In this document: in pieces, positions 8,401-15,387 of the stretch
Layout: each line of letters starts with the position of its first letter
How positions within the stretch are numbered: position 1 is the stretch's first letter
Assembly: GCA_934457235.1 (NCBI GenBank)
Contig: CAKSHT010000043.1
Coordinates: 1 to 15,387 of the forward strand
DNA: 15,387 nucleotides
Direction: 5' to 3'
From: an uncultured Oscillospiraceae bacterium
Lineage (GTDB): Bacteria; Bacillota; Clostridia; Oscillospirales; Ruminococcaceae
Translations under genes and position numbers: made by a program
Notes under the pieces: model-generated
What the model was told of the DNA's origin: nothing
The model's input: the letters and a program-made list of their open reading frames with translations, nothing else
Database searches by the model: none

Positions 8401-9272
8401 AGAATCCGGACAGAAGCCTCGTCCACAGTGAATACGGACATAAACCGCTCGCTGAAGCTTTCGTCCGCGCTCTCGCACATGCTCCGGTAGCGGTTAAGAC
8501 ACGCCGAAAGAAGCCTGCACAGTCTGCGCAGGTCGCCGACGATGACCGGAAGAAAACGCTGTTCCATAAGTTCAACGCTGCTGAAAACGGAGGCGCAGCC
8601 GTCCAGCCATTCGTCGCTGTCGGCAAGCGAGGTGGCTTTAAGATATACGGAAGTGACGGCTTCACGTAGTTTCGCATCGTTGCTGAACGAAAATGACTTG
8701 TGCAGCAGTTCCCGCGCCGAAGTTCCAAGTGATTCGCGCTCCGGTTCAGGGAACTTTCCGCCAAAGCCTGCGTAGATGTCGGGAAAATCCGCGGCGAATT
8801 CCTCGGAATAGAAGTATTCCATCGCGCTGTCAAGGGCATTCTGCTGCATGAGCATTCCCTTGCTTTCGTCAACTATCGAGAAGTTCACAGGCAGGTCGAA
8901 TATATTTGCGTTGTCCCGCAGTATCCCCAGACAGAATGAGTTTATGGTGCTTATGACGGAGCTGCGGAACTTTATCAGCTGCTCTCTGGGAATAGCATTT
9001 TCGCCGTGGCTGCGGGAAGCGTCGTCGATGGCGCGGGTCATTCGCGTGCGGAATTCGTCGGCTGCATTACGTGTGAACGTCAGTATCGCGAATTTATCGC
9101 CGCTTACCGGCGGTATATCCCGATCGCTGTCGCCGCGTATCAGCCGGACGACGCGCTCTACAAGCAGCGCGGTCTTGCCGCTGCCCGCCGCCGCAGTCAC
9201 ACATGCGGAGCGCTCAGAGGTGAAACCTATCGCGGCTTCCTGCTCGTCAGTCCATTTTATAGCCTTGCTCAT
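5424..9272 (-). CDS. addA: ATP-dependent helicase/nuclease subunit AddA
   Basis: AddA is the 3'-5' helicase and nuclease subunit of AddAB, which resects double-strand DNA ends and loads the recombinase for repair (the Firmicute counterpart of RecBCD). The 1282-residue protein has UvrD/Rep-type SF1 motifs: Walker A AAAGSGKT (27-34, K33), Walker B DEFQD (440-444), GDIKQSIYAFRGG just after it, and the C-terminal helicase motif LLYVAMTRAREKL. The RecB-type nuclease domain at the end has D1215 and D1228-Y-K1230, all catalytic positions present. It is slightly longer than the Bacillus protein (about 1230). The start is 15 nt after addB with ribosome site AGGAGA (9281-9286), giving the usual addB-addA order. 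Confidence 0.96.
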   Translation of the reverse strand: MSKAIKWTDEQEAAIGFTSERSACVTAAAGSGKTALLVERVVRLIRGDSDRDIPPVSGDKFAILTFTRNAADEFRTRMTRAIDDASRSHGENAIPREQLIKFRSSVISTINSFCLGILRDNANIFDLPVNFSIVDESKGMLMQQNALDSAMEYFYSEEFAADFPDIYAGFGGKFPEPERESLGTSARELLHKSFSFSNDAKLREAVTSVYLKATSLADSDEWLDGCASVFSSVELMEQRFLPVIVGDLRRLCRLLSACLNRYRSMCESADESFSERFMSVFTVDEASVRILLNSFEEAFPEDRTPVMADFEKFHQQCPDVLTYGAFSRSGIPRNNPDYKQLKADVDSVRKRIQKYCTEILDGCGYTTDGLVENELIPQQKAVTALVMLVRRLQQNFTELKRKAGVVDFADCERMLLNKLRDESCGLRGELSQRFQCIILDEFQDTNDLQYEIFRLISRKQNNLFFVGDIKQSIYAFRGGNPEIMARCCMPGSGFEKLPLNRNFRSREGVLNAVNAMFEGLMTEKYGEVDYSDNNQLAKGADYPAETADYSTEMYLLDFPARENPGSSADDEQSDDLVLEATNPVAEARFTAALIQKMAADKFPVRLDSTSTRPCTWGDFAILLRSRTHFADYRSELEKLGIPVAASGGSSYLSADEINLILSYLKVIDNPQLDEELLSVIMSPLYGMTAEEISLARLGVLGYDAASLESSGINLDPLYDSFAKQSLFCCIAFAGGSGLSQPELSEEARNVILKLDEAGTKRTADPKCSAFSADISAFRTFAANNSVERLIRRIYDDTDFFSVISTYERSDRKLANIRLLLKYTADFESSGGGTLNDFLRYTDAVRENSGKLEEAVIPQEAADAVKIMTFHASKGLEMPVVILAGLGTALHDERSSSIVIDRRTGIGLKNTLINQRVRLDSMSFNGAQASVSCSQLGEELRLLYVAMTRAREKLILIGQCSEKAAAECVTDSFTPEFALAGNSHIKWILSSMLRYGSGAPEADDTMFLEKPGVNISFVTERLPEPELTAAQLPQDAEADQEAAQEICRMLSEEYPYQSETALNSRFSVTEVAHMGEAPEDNDEITLAKPAFLTPEKAGVRINGILIGNTYHHIMELFPLETLDPAHSAEDMEAAVENAVDILIETQRLRPDEIFCLENGRKQDMVQRIAGFFRSGLGQDMLTAQRVEREYEIFAELPAGEIIPESSGTTILQGRVDMLFIKDGRAVVVDYKSDSAGGLEKELPAYSRQLELYKKILPMLMPECRNGTVQLALYSFGKSKAIYL

Positions 9273-9287
9273 TGTTCAGTTCTCCTG

Positions 9288-12200
9288 TCAGAAAAGACTT
9301 CCGATAAATCCGTTGTCGTCGTCCGGCGCGGACTTTTTGCGCGTGCGCTTCTTCGGTTTGTCCGCTGGGGATTTTTCCGCTGGCTGCGGCGCAGGCTCCT
9401 GCTGCTCCTCGTCAGTGCCGACAGTGCCTAGCCTGCGCTCCGTTATTCCATCGTCAACTATCACGCCGTGGCTGTCCTGATTCCCACACACTCCCTTGTA
9501 CCGGCAGTATGTGCAGGACTTCTGCTGACCCGTTTTGCCTTCCTCGGTGTACAACGTCGGGACTGCGTTCACATCGCCGCGGTAAAGCCGCTGCAATACC
9601 TGCTCGGTCTGGGCGAGAATCTCATCACGCAGCCTGCAGAACTGCGCCGGAGTAGGCTGCGCGTCCTCTTTCGGGTTAAGTTTTTTCTTGCTTATATCGT
9701 CGCCGGGGCTGAGTATCGCACGGGCATAGCGCTCGGCGAATTGCTCCATTTCAAGACGCGTATTATCGTCCTTTACGCACATGCCGCTGGGATAGTGTCC
9801 CTTTGCCAGCAGCGAGAGCAGTCCGGCTTTCGTGCTGGAGGCGTCTGTCATTCGCGCGGTGAGGTAGCTCACTCCGCCGGGGTAGACATTAGGATTAGCG
9901 TCGCACAGCGCTATCAGATATATCAGCATCTGCGTGTTCACGCCGTATAGCGCGTTTGAAAGCTTGAATGCGTGACCTCCGGTCTTATAATCAACGATAC
10001 GTATATACTCGTTGCCACCCTCGCTGCGGAACATGTCGGCGCGGTCAACAATGCCGGTTATCGCAACGGTGATTTGCTCGTTGACCTTGATTTTCAGCGG
10101 CGGGATAGAAAGCTGCTGGGTTTTGAGCGGCAGAGGATCGGCGTGCTGCTCCAGGTCGTCAAGGGTCATCTGCTCGCCGGAGCTTTCCTGGTTTATCTTC
10201 GGAAGAACCGCGCGGTTTCCCTCGCGGAACTGAAGCTCAAACAGCACCGGGCGATATTCACGGCTGCTGAATTCGTTCTGTAGGATAATCAGCAGGTCGG
10301 CGCAGCTTATCGCCAGGCCGTCGTACATATAGTTGAACGCAAGCGTACGGCTGCTGCTTCCGCCCATGTTCTGGTCGGCGTATTCCTGTAAGAGCCGCAG
10401 TGAATTATCCGTCAGCTGCTTCCGGGTCAGCTTGAAGAACTCGTGCATTTTCGTGCAGTATTCGGACAGCGTTTTCTCCAGAACGTAATGTACTGCGCTT
10501 CCGACCTCGGAGTTTGCGGCGTTAAGTCCGCGGCGCTCCCGGACTTTCAGTCCGTAGCGGCAGAAGTACTCAAAACGGCATTTGTTAAGTCCCTCCAGCT
10601 TTGTGGCGGAAACTCGGTTAGCACGGAACAGCTTTTCTGCGGTGTCCGGTGACAACCTGTGGCGGTAAGCCGACGGGCGTTCCAATACCAGCTTTTCCAG
10701 GCGCTTTGCGTAGCCGCCGTCGCCGGAAAGCTCCAGGGCCTTTTTCAGCGTGCTGCGTCGCGAAGCGTCCTTGTCGCCGAACAGCGAAGCATAGCGTGCC
10801 CGGAGTGAATTTTTCGTACGGCAATAGAAGCCGTCCCCGAATTTCTGGACGTCCCCGGCGTATTCTTCGTGAAGCTGCGGGAACAGCTCCAACAGGTCGC
10901 TGATAACGTCTGAGCGGGTGAGCGTATCGCAGGCGGTGCTGAGCGTCGGATAAGTTATATACAGCTTTTCGGAAGCCAGCGTCATTGCACGGTACGCCTG
11001 ATAGCGGCTGTAGTGGTAGCGCTCCTCCTGCTTCATGCTGATTTTGATGTCGCTTTCGCCGAGGAGTTCCGCTTCGTAATCCGAGAAAAGGCCGCAGCCC
11101 GCGCTCTCGTCCGGGAACATTCCGTAGCATGCTCCGGCAATAAACGCGACGCGTATGTTGTCCGCGCGTGTGCGCCCGGTATCGCCGAGGATAACGCAGT
11201 CAACGAGCTGCGGGGGCTTTGCAAGTTCCGCTTCGGCACAGATATCCCGGAACAGCGAGTAGTACTCCCCGATGGTGACTTCCTCGTCGGAGAGAGCTGA
11301 GTGTATCGCTTCGAATATCCCGACCAGGATATCCCACAGCGCCGTGCAGCTTTCCTCTGCGGAAAGCACTGCCTGCTCTATACCGAGGTCATTGAAAATG
11401 AACGCGCAGATACGCTCGCACAGCCACGCGCCGGTGCATTCGTGCGCTTTCAATTTCTCACGTATCTCGTCCCGGAGAAGAATAACGGGAACTACCGCGC
11501 TTTCGCGTACCTGCTCGGCGTGCTCCGCCTGGGCACAGTCCTCCTTGCTCATCCTGTCGGTGACGAATTCCGTCTGAAGCTGGTCGCCGTGTATCTGCCA
11601 GCGGAAAATATAGCCGTCAAAGCTGTCTATCTCCGCAAATGAGAGCGCACGGAACTTCCCGTTCACGTCCTTTATCCGCAGAAAACTGCTGCGGACATAG
11701 CTCAGAAGATTCTCGGCGTTCGGCTCTTCCAGCGCTTTCAGCAGGGAGAGTATAAGATTCGTGAGCGGCGCATTCAGAATTACTTCCGGGATATCGCAGA
11801 ATATAGGTATTCCGTACTTTGCAAAGGCGCTTTCCGCCGGAGTGCGGTGGTCGGCGGGGGTGGAGCAGAGTACTGCGATCTCACCGTAGCGGTAGCCGCA
11901 TTCGTTCACAAGCCGCTTTATTTCCGCGGCAATGAAGTCCATCTCGGCGTAAACGTCGTCCGCGCGGATTATACGCACGCTGCCCATGTCCGCGTCCGGG
12001 TCGGGTAAGCCGCTCCAGACTCGTTCTGAAGCGCTGACGATACCCGACGCCATTCTGCGGGAGTTCTCGCACAATGGTTCGGGAAGCCCCTCGCCGCCGG
12101 ATAGCTGGTCGATATCCGCAAGTATCGTATGGAAAATGTCCCGCACGTCGTTCTTGTCGCAGACGAACGCAAAGCACGCGTAGTCCGAGCGTTCCGCCGC

Positions 12201-12860
12201 AGCCTTAAGCAGCATTAACTGACTTCCGGAGAACGAGTTGAATCCGTCAACGAAAACGTTCTTCCCGCTGAACCAGTTGTAGCGCACGGCGAGGTCAGCC
12301 GCACGCATGGTGACGTCCAGCTTGTCTGTGTATCCGGCGGAGAGCATCTGGTCGTATTCCGTGTAGAGCGCGCTGATGTCCCGGAGTTTCGCGAGGAGCG
12401 CAGGGCTTTCCACCGGCGGTTCATCGCCGTTCACACGGTCAGAAAGCTTTGCGCAGTCAATGCCCGCCGCCTTGAAAAGGGATACAGTCTTGACCATTCC
12501 CGGAGCGAATCCTGGCTTCCTGGATATCCTGCCAAGGGACGAGAGCTCCACATCGCGGCTGCGGACGGCGCGGTACATGATCACGCTTTTGGTTATGTCG
12601 TCTGCCGGGGGCTTTTCGGTGCTGTAGCGCGTTACTATCTCATCGGATATACGCGCGATGGTGCGTACCTGTATCTGCTGGAAAAGCTCCGTTCTTCCGG
12701 CGGCAGCGCACCTGCGGAACAGTGCGCGTTCAGTTTCGAACACGAACTGATCCGGCACGATCAGCATAGCTTCTCCGCCGTTGGATACGGTTTTCATAAT
12801 GCGGGCGTAAAGCTCGCCGGTCACGTCGGCGCATGCCTTGCCGGTCAGAAGCTCGGTCAT
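9288..12860 (-). CDS. addB: ATP-dependent helicase/nuclease subunit AddB
   Basis: AddB is the partner of AddA. It carries the second nuclease, which cuts the other strand, and an inactive helicase core that in Bacillus recognises Chi. The 1190-residue protein keeps the RecB-family nuclease residues D939 and D957-Y-K959. It also keeps four cysteines spaced as in the iron-sulfur cluster of Bacillus AddB: C761, then C1116-x2-C1119-x5-C1125. The N-terminal Walker A that AddB proteins commonly retain (GxxGxGKT) reads GKACADVT here (residues 7-14), so ATP binding at this site is doubtful. After the last cysteine there is a 65-residue Pro/Ala/charged tail with a KKRTRKK patch. The ATG overlaps the preceding TGA (ATGA), with ribosome site AAAGGAGGAG at 12865-12874, so translation is coupled. 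Confidence 0.94.
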   Translation of the reverse strand: MTELLTGKACADVTGELYARIMKTVSNGGEAMLIVPDQFVFETERALFRRCAAAGRTELFQQIQVRTIARISDEIVTRYSTEKPPADDITKSVIMYRAVRSRDVELSSLGRISRKPGFAPGMVKTVSLFKAAGIDCAKLSDRVNGDEPPVESPALLAKLRDISALYTEYDQMLSAGYTDKLDVTMRAADLAVRYNWFSGKNVFVDGFNSFSGSQLMLLKAAAERSDYACFAFVCDKNDVRDIFHTILADIDQLSGGEGLPEPLCENSRRMASGIVSASERVWSGLPDPDADMGSVRIIRADDVYAEMDFIAAEIKRLVNECGYRYGEIAVLCSTPADHRTPAESAFAKYGIPIFCDIPEVILNAPLTNLILSLLKALEEPNAENLLSYVRSSFLRIKDVNGKFRALSFAEIDSFDGYIFRWQIHGDQLQTEFVTDRMSKEDCAQAEHAEQVRESAVVPVILLRDEIREKLKAHECTGAWLCERICAFIFNDLGIEQAVLSAEESCTALWDILVGIFEAIHSALSDEEVTIGEYYSLFRDICAEAELAKPPQLVDCVILGDTGRTRADNIRVAFIAGACYGMFPDESAGCGLFSDYEAELLGESDIKISMKQEERYHYSRYQAYRAMTLASEKLYITYPTLSTACDTLTRSDVISDLLELFPQLHEEYAGDVQKFGDGFYCRTKNSLRARYASLFGDKDASRRSTLKKALELSGDGGYAKRLEKLVLERPSAYRHRLSPDTAEKLFRANRVSATKLEGLNKCRFEYFCRYGLKVRERRGLNAANSEVGSAVHYVLEKTLSEYCTKMHEFFKLTRKQLTDNSLRLLQEYADQNMGGSSSRTLAFNYMYDGLAISCADLLIILQNEFSSREYRPVLFELQFREGNRAVLPKINQESSGEQMTLDDLEQHADPLPLKTQQLSIPPLKIKVNEQITVAITGIVDRADMFRSEGGNEYIRIVDYKTGGHAFKLSNALYGVNTQMLIYLIALCDANPNVYPGGVSYLTARMTDASSTKAGLLSLLAKGHYPSGMCVKDDNTRLEMEQFAERYARAILSPGDDISKKKLNPKEDAQPTPAQFCRLRDEILAQTEQVLQRLYRGDVNAVPTLYTEEGKTGQQKSCTYCRYKGVCGNQDSHGVIVDDGITERRLGTVGTDEEQQEPAPQPAEKSPADKPKKRTRKKSAPDDDNGFIGSLF

Positions 12861-14461
12861 TTTGCTCCTCCTTTGTTCACGGTATACAGATATTTTCGGC
12901 CCTGGCTGCCTACCCGGACTATAAGCCCGGCTTCGCGGAGAATTTCCAGCCGCAGCGAGGAAGCAGGCTCCTTTGCGATATTACAGAACTCACTTTTCGT
13001 GAATTCCTCCGGGAGTCCCTCCGGCATGAAAACCGAAAGTCCGCCGGGAAGCGGTATCCTCAGCTCTTCGACCAGCTCCAGCGGTATTTTTGTGATGTTC
13101 GCCTTTTTGCGAACTGAGCGGCTGCGCATATCGGGCCTGGAGTTTCCGGGATATGCCACGCGCTTTTCGATTTTCAGCTTAGCCAGGATTATCGTGATAT
13201 TGCTGTCCGAAAGGAATTTTCTGATGGAATACAGTTCCTCGTATATTTCCTGGCGCTTGTTCACCCGGCGGAACGGTGTTTCTTCCAGAATTTCTCCGGT
13301 GTCGGAATTTATGTACACATTGCGGGACATTACCTCCACCGGGTGTACGATAGTCACACGCGCCGCCTGCGTAAAAGCTTCCAGCTTCTCGCTGAGCGCG
13401 TGTAGCTTGCGGGTCTGTATCTCAAATATACCGTCCTCGTTCACCGCGTCCGCAAAGAATTTTCCGATGCGTATTTCCTGGTCGTCGGAGTAGGGGGAAT
13501 AATAGTTTTTCAATGTCGCGTGAATCAGTTTTTCGTTTTGAGTGCCCACGGAGCCGTGTATACCGCGCACTCTGGTCATCGCACTGCTGAGTGCCTGGGA
13601 AAAGCGGTCGCTGTCGGTACGTACAGGCTCTCTTGGACTTGGCTGTATTCCATTTTCCCTGGCTATGTATAACGGCACCGCTCCCTCGTCGTTGGAACCG
13701 ATAACGATGTCGGCGTTTGCTTTCAGCGCGTCGCACGCGTTAGATACCGCAACTCCGGTATCGGCGGCGCGAATCATCGAAAGGTCGTTGTTGTTGTCGC
13801 CGAAGCACACCAGCCTGTCGGCGTGCGTAAGCTCCATGACTTGCAGGAGCGCGCTTGCCTTGCTGGCGTTCCTGCTGAATATTTCATACCAGATAACGTC
13901 CTTGTCGTAGGTGTCGGGCATGCAGTTCACGGCAAATCCGTTTTCTCGGCTGAAAACCTCGTCAAGCTCGGCAATATCGGTCTGCGGGTCTAGCAGCGTG
14001 ATATAGAAAACACGCCCTTCGAAAAGCTGCTCCCGGTTTTTTACCGGGCGTAATCGCCTGTCGCCCTGCCGTGTGCTGACATACGCGTAAACGTTGTCCA
14101 GCCTGTCCTCAAGGTAGCTGACGCGCTCCCTGCCGTCGATGTAGGAGTATACCAGGGGAGCAAGGCTGTTTTCGTTGATGTAGTTCACCGCCAGCCGCAG
14201 GGAAGCTGCAGTGAACACATTTTCGACGATGTGCCGTCCGTCTGACGGGTCAACGACAAAAACCCCGTTGAATGTAACAGCGGGGCATTTCAGCCGAAGC
14301 TTCTTGATCAGTGGGGAAGCACTGGAAAAGGAACGCGCCGTCGCGAAGGTAAAGAGCACGCCGCGCTCCGTAAGCTTGTTCAGCAGGGCGGCGCTCTCGT
14401 CCGAGATGGTCATGTCCTGGCACAGCAGCGTTCCGTCAAGGTCAGTGGCGTAAAGGGTCAT
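12857..14461 (-). CDS. HAD superfamily (Cof-type) phosphatase fused to a PD-(D/E)XK-like and winged-helix-like C-terminal region
   Basis: Residues 1 to about 272 form a Cof/IIB-type HAD hydrolase, probably a cytoplasmic sugar-phosphate or similar phosphatase. It has motif I DLDGT (7-11, nucleophile D7), motif II T41-A-R43, motif III K201, and motif IV GDNNND (221-226). Such proteins usually end near 270, but this one runs to 534 in a single uninterrupted frame. The extension has E310, then D338, then E347-I-Q349 in a strand-like context, resembling the PD-(D/E)XK nuclease core. A long region follows, then a final segment (about 479-530) that reads like a winged helix. Nuclease activity is inference only. 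The gene sits 13 nt after the sugar kinase (ribosome site CCGGAGAA, 14467-14474) and overlaps addB by 4 nt. The HAD part is very secure; the rest is tentative. Confidence 0.85.
   Translation of the reverse strand: MTLYATDLDGTLLCQDMTISDESAALLNKLTERGVLFTFATARSFSSASPLIKKLRLKCPAVTFNGVFVVDPSDGRHIVENVFTAASLRLAVNYINENSLAPLVYSYIDGRERVSYLEDRLDNVYAYVSTRQGDRRLRPVKNREQLFEGRVFYITLLDPQTDIAELDEVFSRENGFAVNCMPDTYDKDVIWYEIFSRNASKASALLQVMELTHADRLVCFGDNNNDLSMIRAADTGVAVSNACDALKANADIVIGSNDEGAVPLYIARENGIQPSPREPVRTDSDRFSQALSSAMTRVRGIHGSVGTQNEKLIHATLKNYYSPYSDDQEIRIGKFFADAVNEDGIFEIQTRKLHALSEKLEAFTQAARVTIVHPVEVMSRNVYINSDTGEILEETPFRRVNKRQEIYEELYSIRKFLSDSNITIILAKLKIEKRVAYPGNSRPDMRSRSVRKKANITKIPLELVEELRIPLPGGLSVFMPEGLPEEFTKSEFCNIAKEPASSLRLEILREAGLIVRVGSQGRKYLYTVNKGGAK
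12865..12874 (-). promoter_or_regulatory. Strong ribosome binding site of addB inside the HAD gene
   Basis: AAAGGAGGAG on the minus strand sits within the last codons of the HAD fusion gene, with GGAGG 6 nt before the addB ATG. Together with the ATGA stop/start overlap (12857-12860) it supports coupled translation of the HAD fusion and AddB. Confidence 0.75.
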
Positions 14462-14474
14462 TGTAATTCTCCGG

Positions 14475-15387
14475 TCAGATATCGCGCATGGCGTCTACAA
14501 ATCGGTGGTTGAGCATGTATTCACGTAATTCCTCCAACGTGGGAAGTCCGGCGTTGTCGCTGGCGTTCTGGATCTGCATGCTTCCGACTGCGTTTGCGCG
14601 GTACACGGCTTCTCCGAGCGGGATCTCGTCGCAGATACCGCTGATAAGACCGGCGGCAAATCCATCTCCGGCGCCTGCAGTGTCTACGACTGTGTCAGCG
14701 GCGAATGTCGGCGCGATGCCGTTTTCAACATGGCTCTTGTAGTAAGCACCCTGTTTTCCGAGCTTCACAACTACCTTCTTTGTACCGAGCGCCAGATAAT
14801 GGTCGGCGATCTCCTCAGGGTCAGAAAGACCGCAGAGAGTCTCGGCTTCCTTGAGACTGGGCAGGAACACATCGGAATTCGCGGCAAATTCGTTGAGCAG
14901 TGCGAGAGTTTCCGGGGAGCTGTCCCAGAGCTGACAGCGCAGGTTCGGGTCAAAAACTACGGTTATTTCGTTTTCCCTGGCGTGCTTAACAAGTGCGCGG
15001 GCAGCGTCGGCGGCGGACTCTGATATGGACGGGAATATCCCGGTGAAATGCACCGCGCGGATATCCGACAGGTCGAGCCTGTCAACATCGTCGCTGCACA
15101 GGAATGAAGCGGCGGAATCCTGTCGGAAATAGTATATCTCATGCTTGCCCGGCTCTGCCTTGCTTTTCATCATGGCACCGGTGAGATGGGCGGGGTCGGT
15201 GATTATAAGATCATCTGCGATGCCGTTTGACTTCATGAAGCTGCGTATCCTCTGGGCACGCGGGTCGTCACCAAGACGCGTCATGAAACGCGGGCAAAGT
15301 CCAAGCCTCGAAAGACCCACGGCAACATTCATTTCCGCGCCAGAAACGCTCGCCCGGAAATGCGATATATCAGAAAGCGCACCCTCC
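14475..15387 (-). CDS. PfkB-family carbohydrate kinase, 5' end cut by the window (2-keto-3-deoxygluconate kinase-like)
   Basis: PfkB (ribokinase-fold) enzymes phosphorylate sugars with ATP in the cytoplasm. About 303 residues are visible. The reading frame stays open through the window edge, and the first visible residues (EGALSDISHFRASVSGAEMN) continue the family's N-terminal pattern, so the ATG at 15330-15332 is internal. About 20 residues are missing beyond 15387. The signature GAEMNVAVGLSRLG (usual form GGAEANVA) and the C-terminal DTAGAGDGFAAG with the catalytic Asp are both present. The general look is closest to KDG or fructokinase-like members; the substrate cannot be fixed. It is the most upstream visible gene of the minus-strand operon, whose promoter lies outside. 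Confidence 0.9.
   Translation of the reverse strand, partial: EGALSDISHFRASVSGAEMNVAVGLSRLGLCPRFMTRLGDDPRAQRIRSFMKSNGIADDLIITDPAHLTGAMMKSKAEPGKHEIYYFRQDSAASFLCSDDVDRLDLSDIRAVHFTGIFPSISESAADAARALVKHARENEITVVFDPNLRCQLWDSSPETLALLNEFAANSDVFLPSLKEAETLCGLSDPEEIADHYLALGTKKVVVKLGKQGAYYKSHVENGIAPTFAADTVVDTAGAGDGFAAGLISGICDEIPLGEAVYRANAVGSMQIQNASDNAGLPTLEELREYMLNHRFVDAMRDI

Noticed and set aside
13545..13579. Possible internal start (Met295 of the HAD fusion) producing the C-terminal region alone
   Set aside because: No Shine-Dalgarno-like sequence precedes this ATG, so separate translation is not supported.
15330..15332. ATG as the start of the sugar kinase
   Set aside because: The frame is open upstream to the window edge and encodes residues matching the family pattern, so this Met is internal.

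Overview
This is a gene-dense chromosomal segment, probably from an anaerobic Clostridia-class Firmicute of the Ruminococcus/Oscillospiraceae type. The basis is the AddAB (not RecBCD) repair enzyme, strong GGAGG-type ribosome binding sites, sigma-A style promoters, a CheV adaptor and the overall protein flavour; the exact taxon is inference. I see no rRNA, tRNA, CRISPR array, insertion sequence or phage gene.

Region 1 (1-3157, plus strand): a consensus-like promoter and a leader of roughly 145 nt precede a three-gene unit. It encodes a membrane-anchored D-Ala-D-Ala carboxypeptidase, the ribosomal methyltransferase RlmH, and a LacX-type aldose-1-epimerase-like protein. Two hairpins at 3078-3154 end the unit and separate it from the convergent cheV.

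Region 2 (3158-4154, minus strand): a single-gene unit for CheV (CheW domain plus receiver domain) with its own TTGATT-17-TATAAT promoter.

Region 3 (4155-15387, minus strand): a tightly spaced operon transcribed from beyond the right edge. In transcription order it holds a PfkB sugar kinase (5' end cut by the window), a HAD phosphatase fused to an extra C-terminal region, addB, addA, and an exported membrane-anchored beta-propeller protein. Junctions are 13 nt, a 4-nt overlap, 15 nt, and a ribosome site overlapping the addA stop codon. AddA and AddB together form the helicase-nuclease that processes double-strand DNA ends for recombination.

The most interesting item is the HAD fusion. Its roughly 260-residue C-terminal half has an E...D...ExQ pattern like a PD-(D/E)XK nuclease fold followed by a winged-helix-like end, and it is translationally coupled to addB. 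Other points are a probable ACG start codon on the beta-propeller gene, an AddB whose Walker A motif is eroded, and an inverted repeat directly abutting the dacA -10 box.
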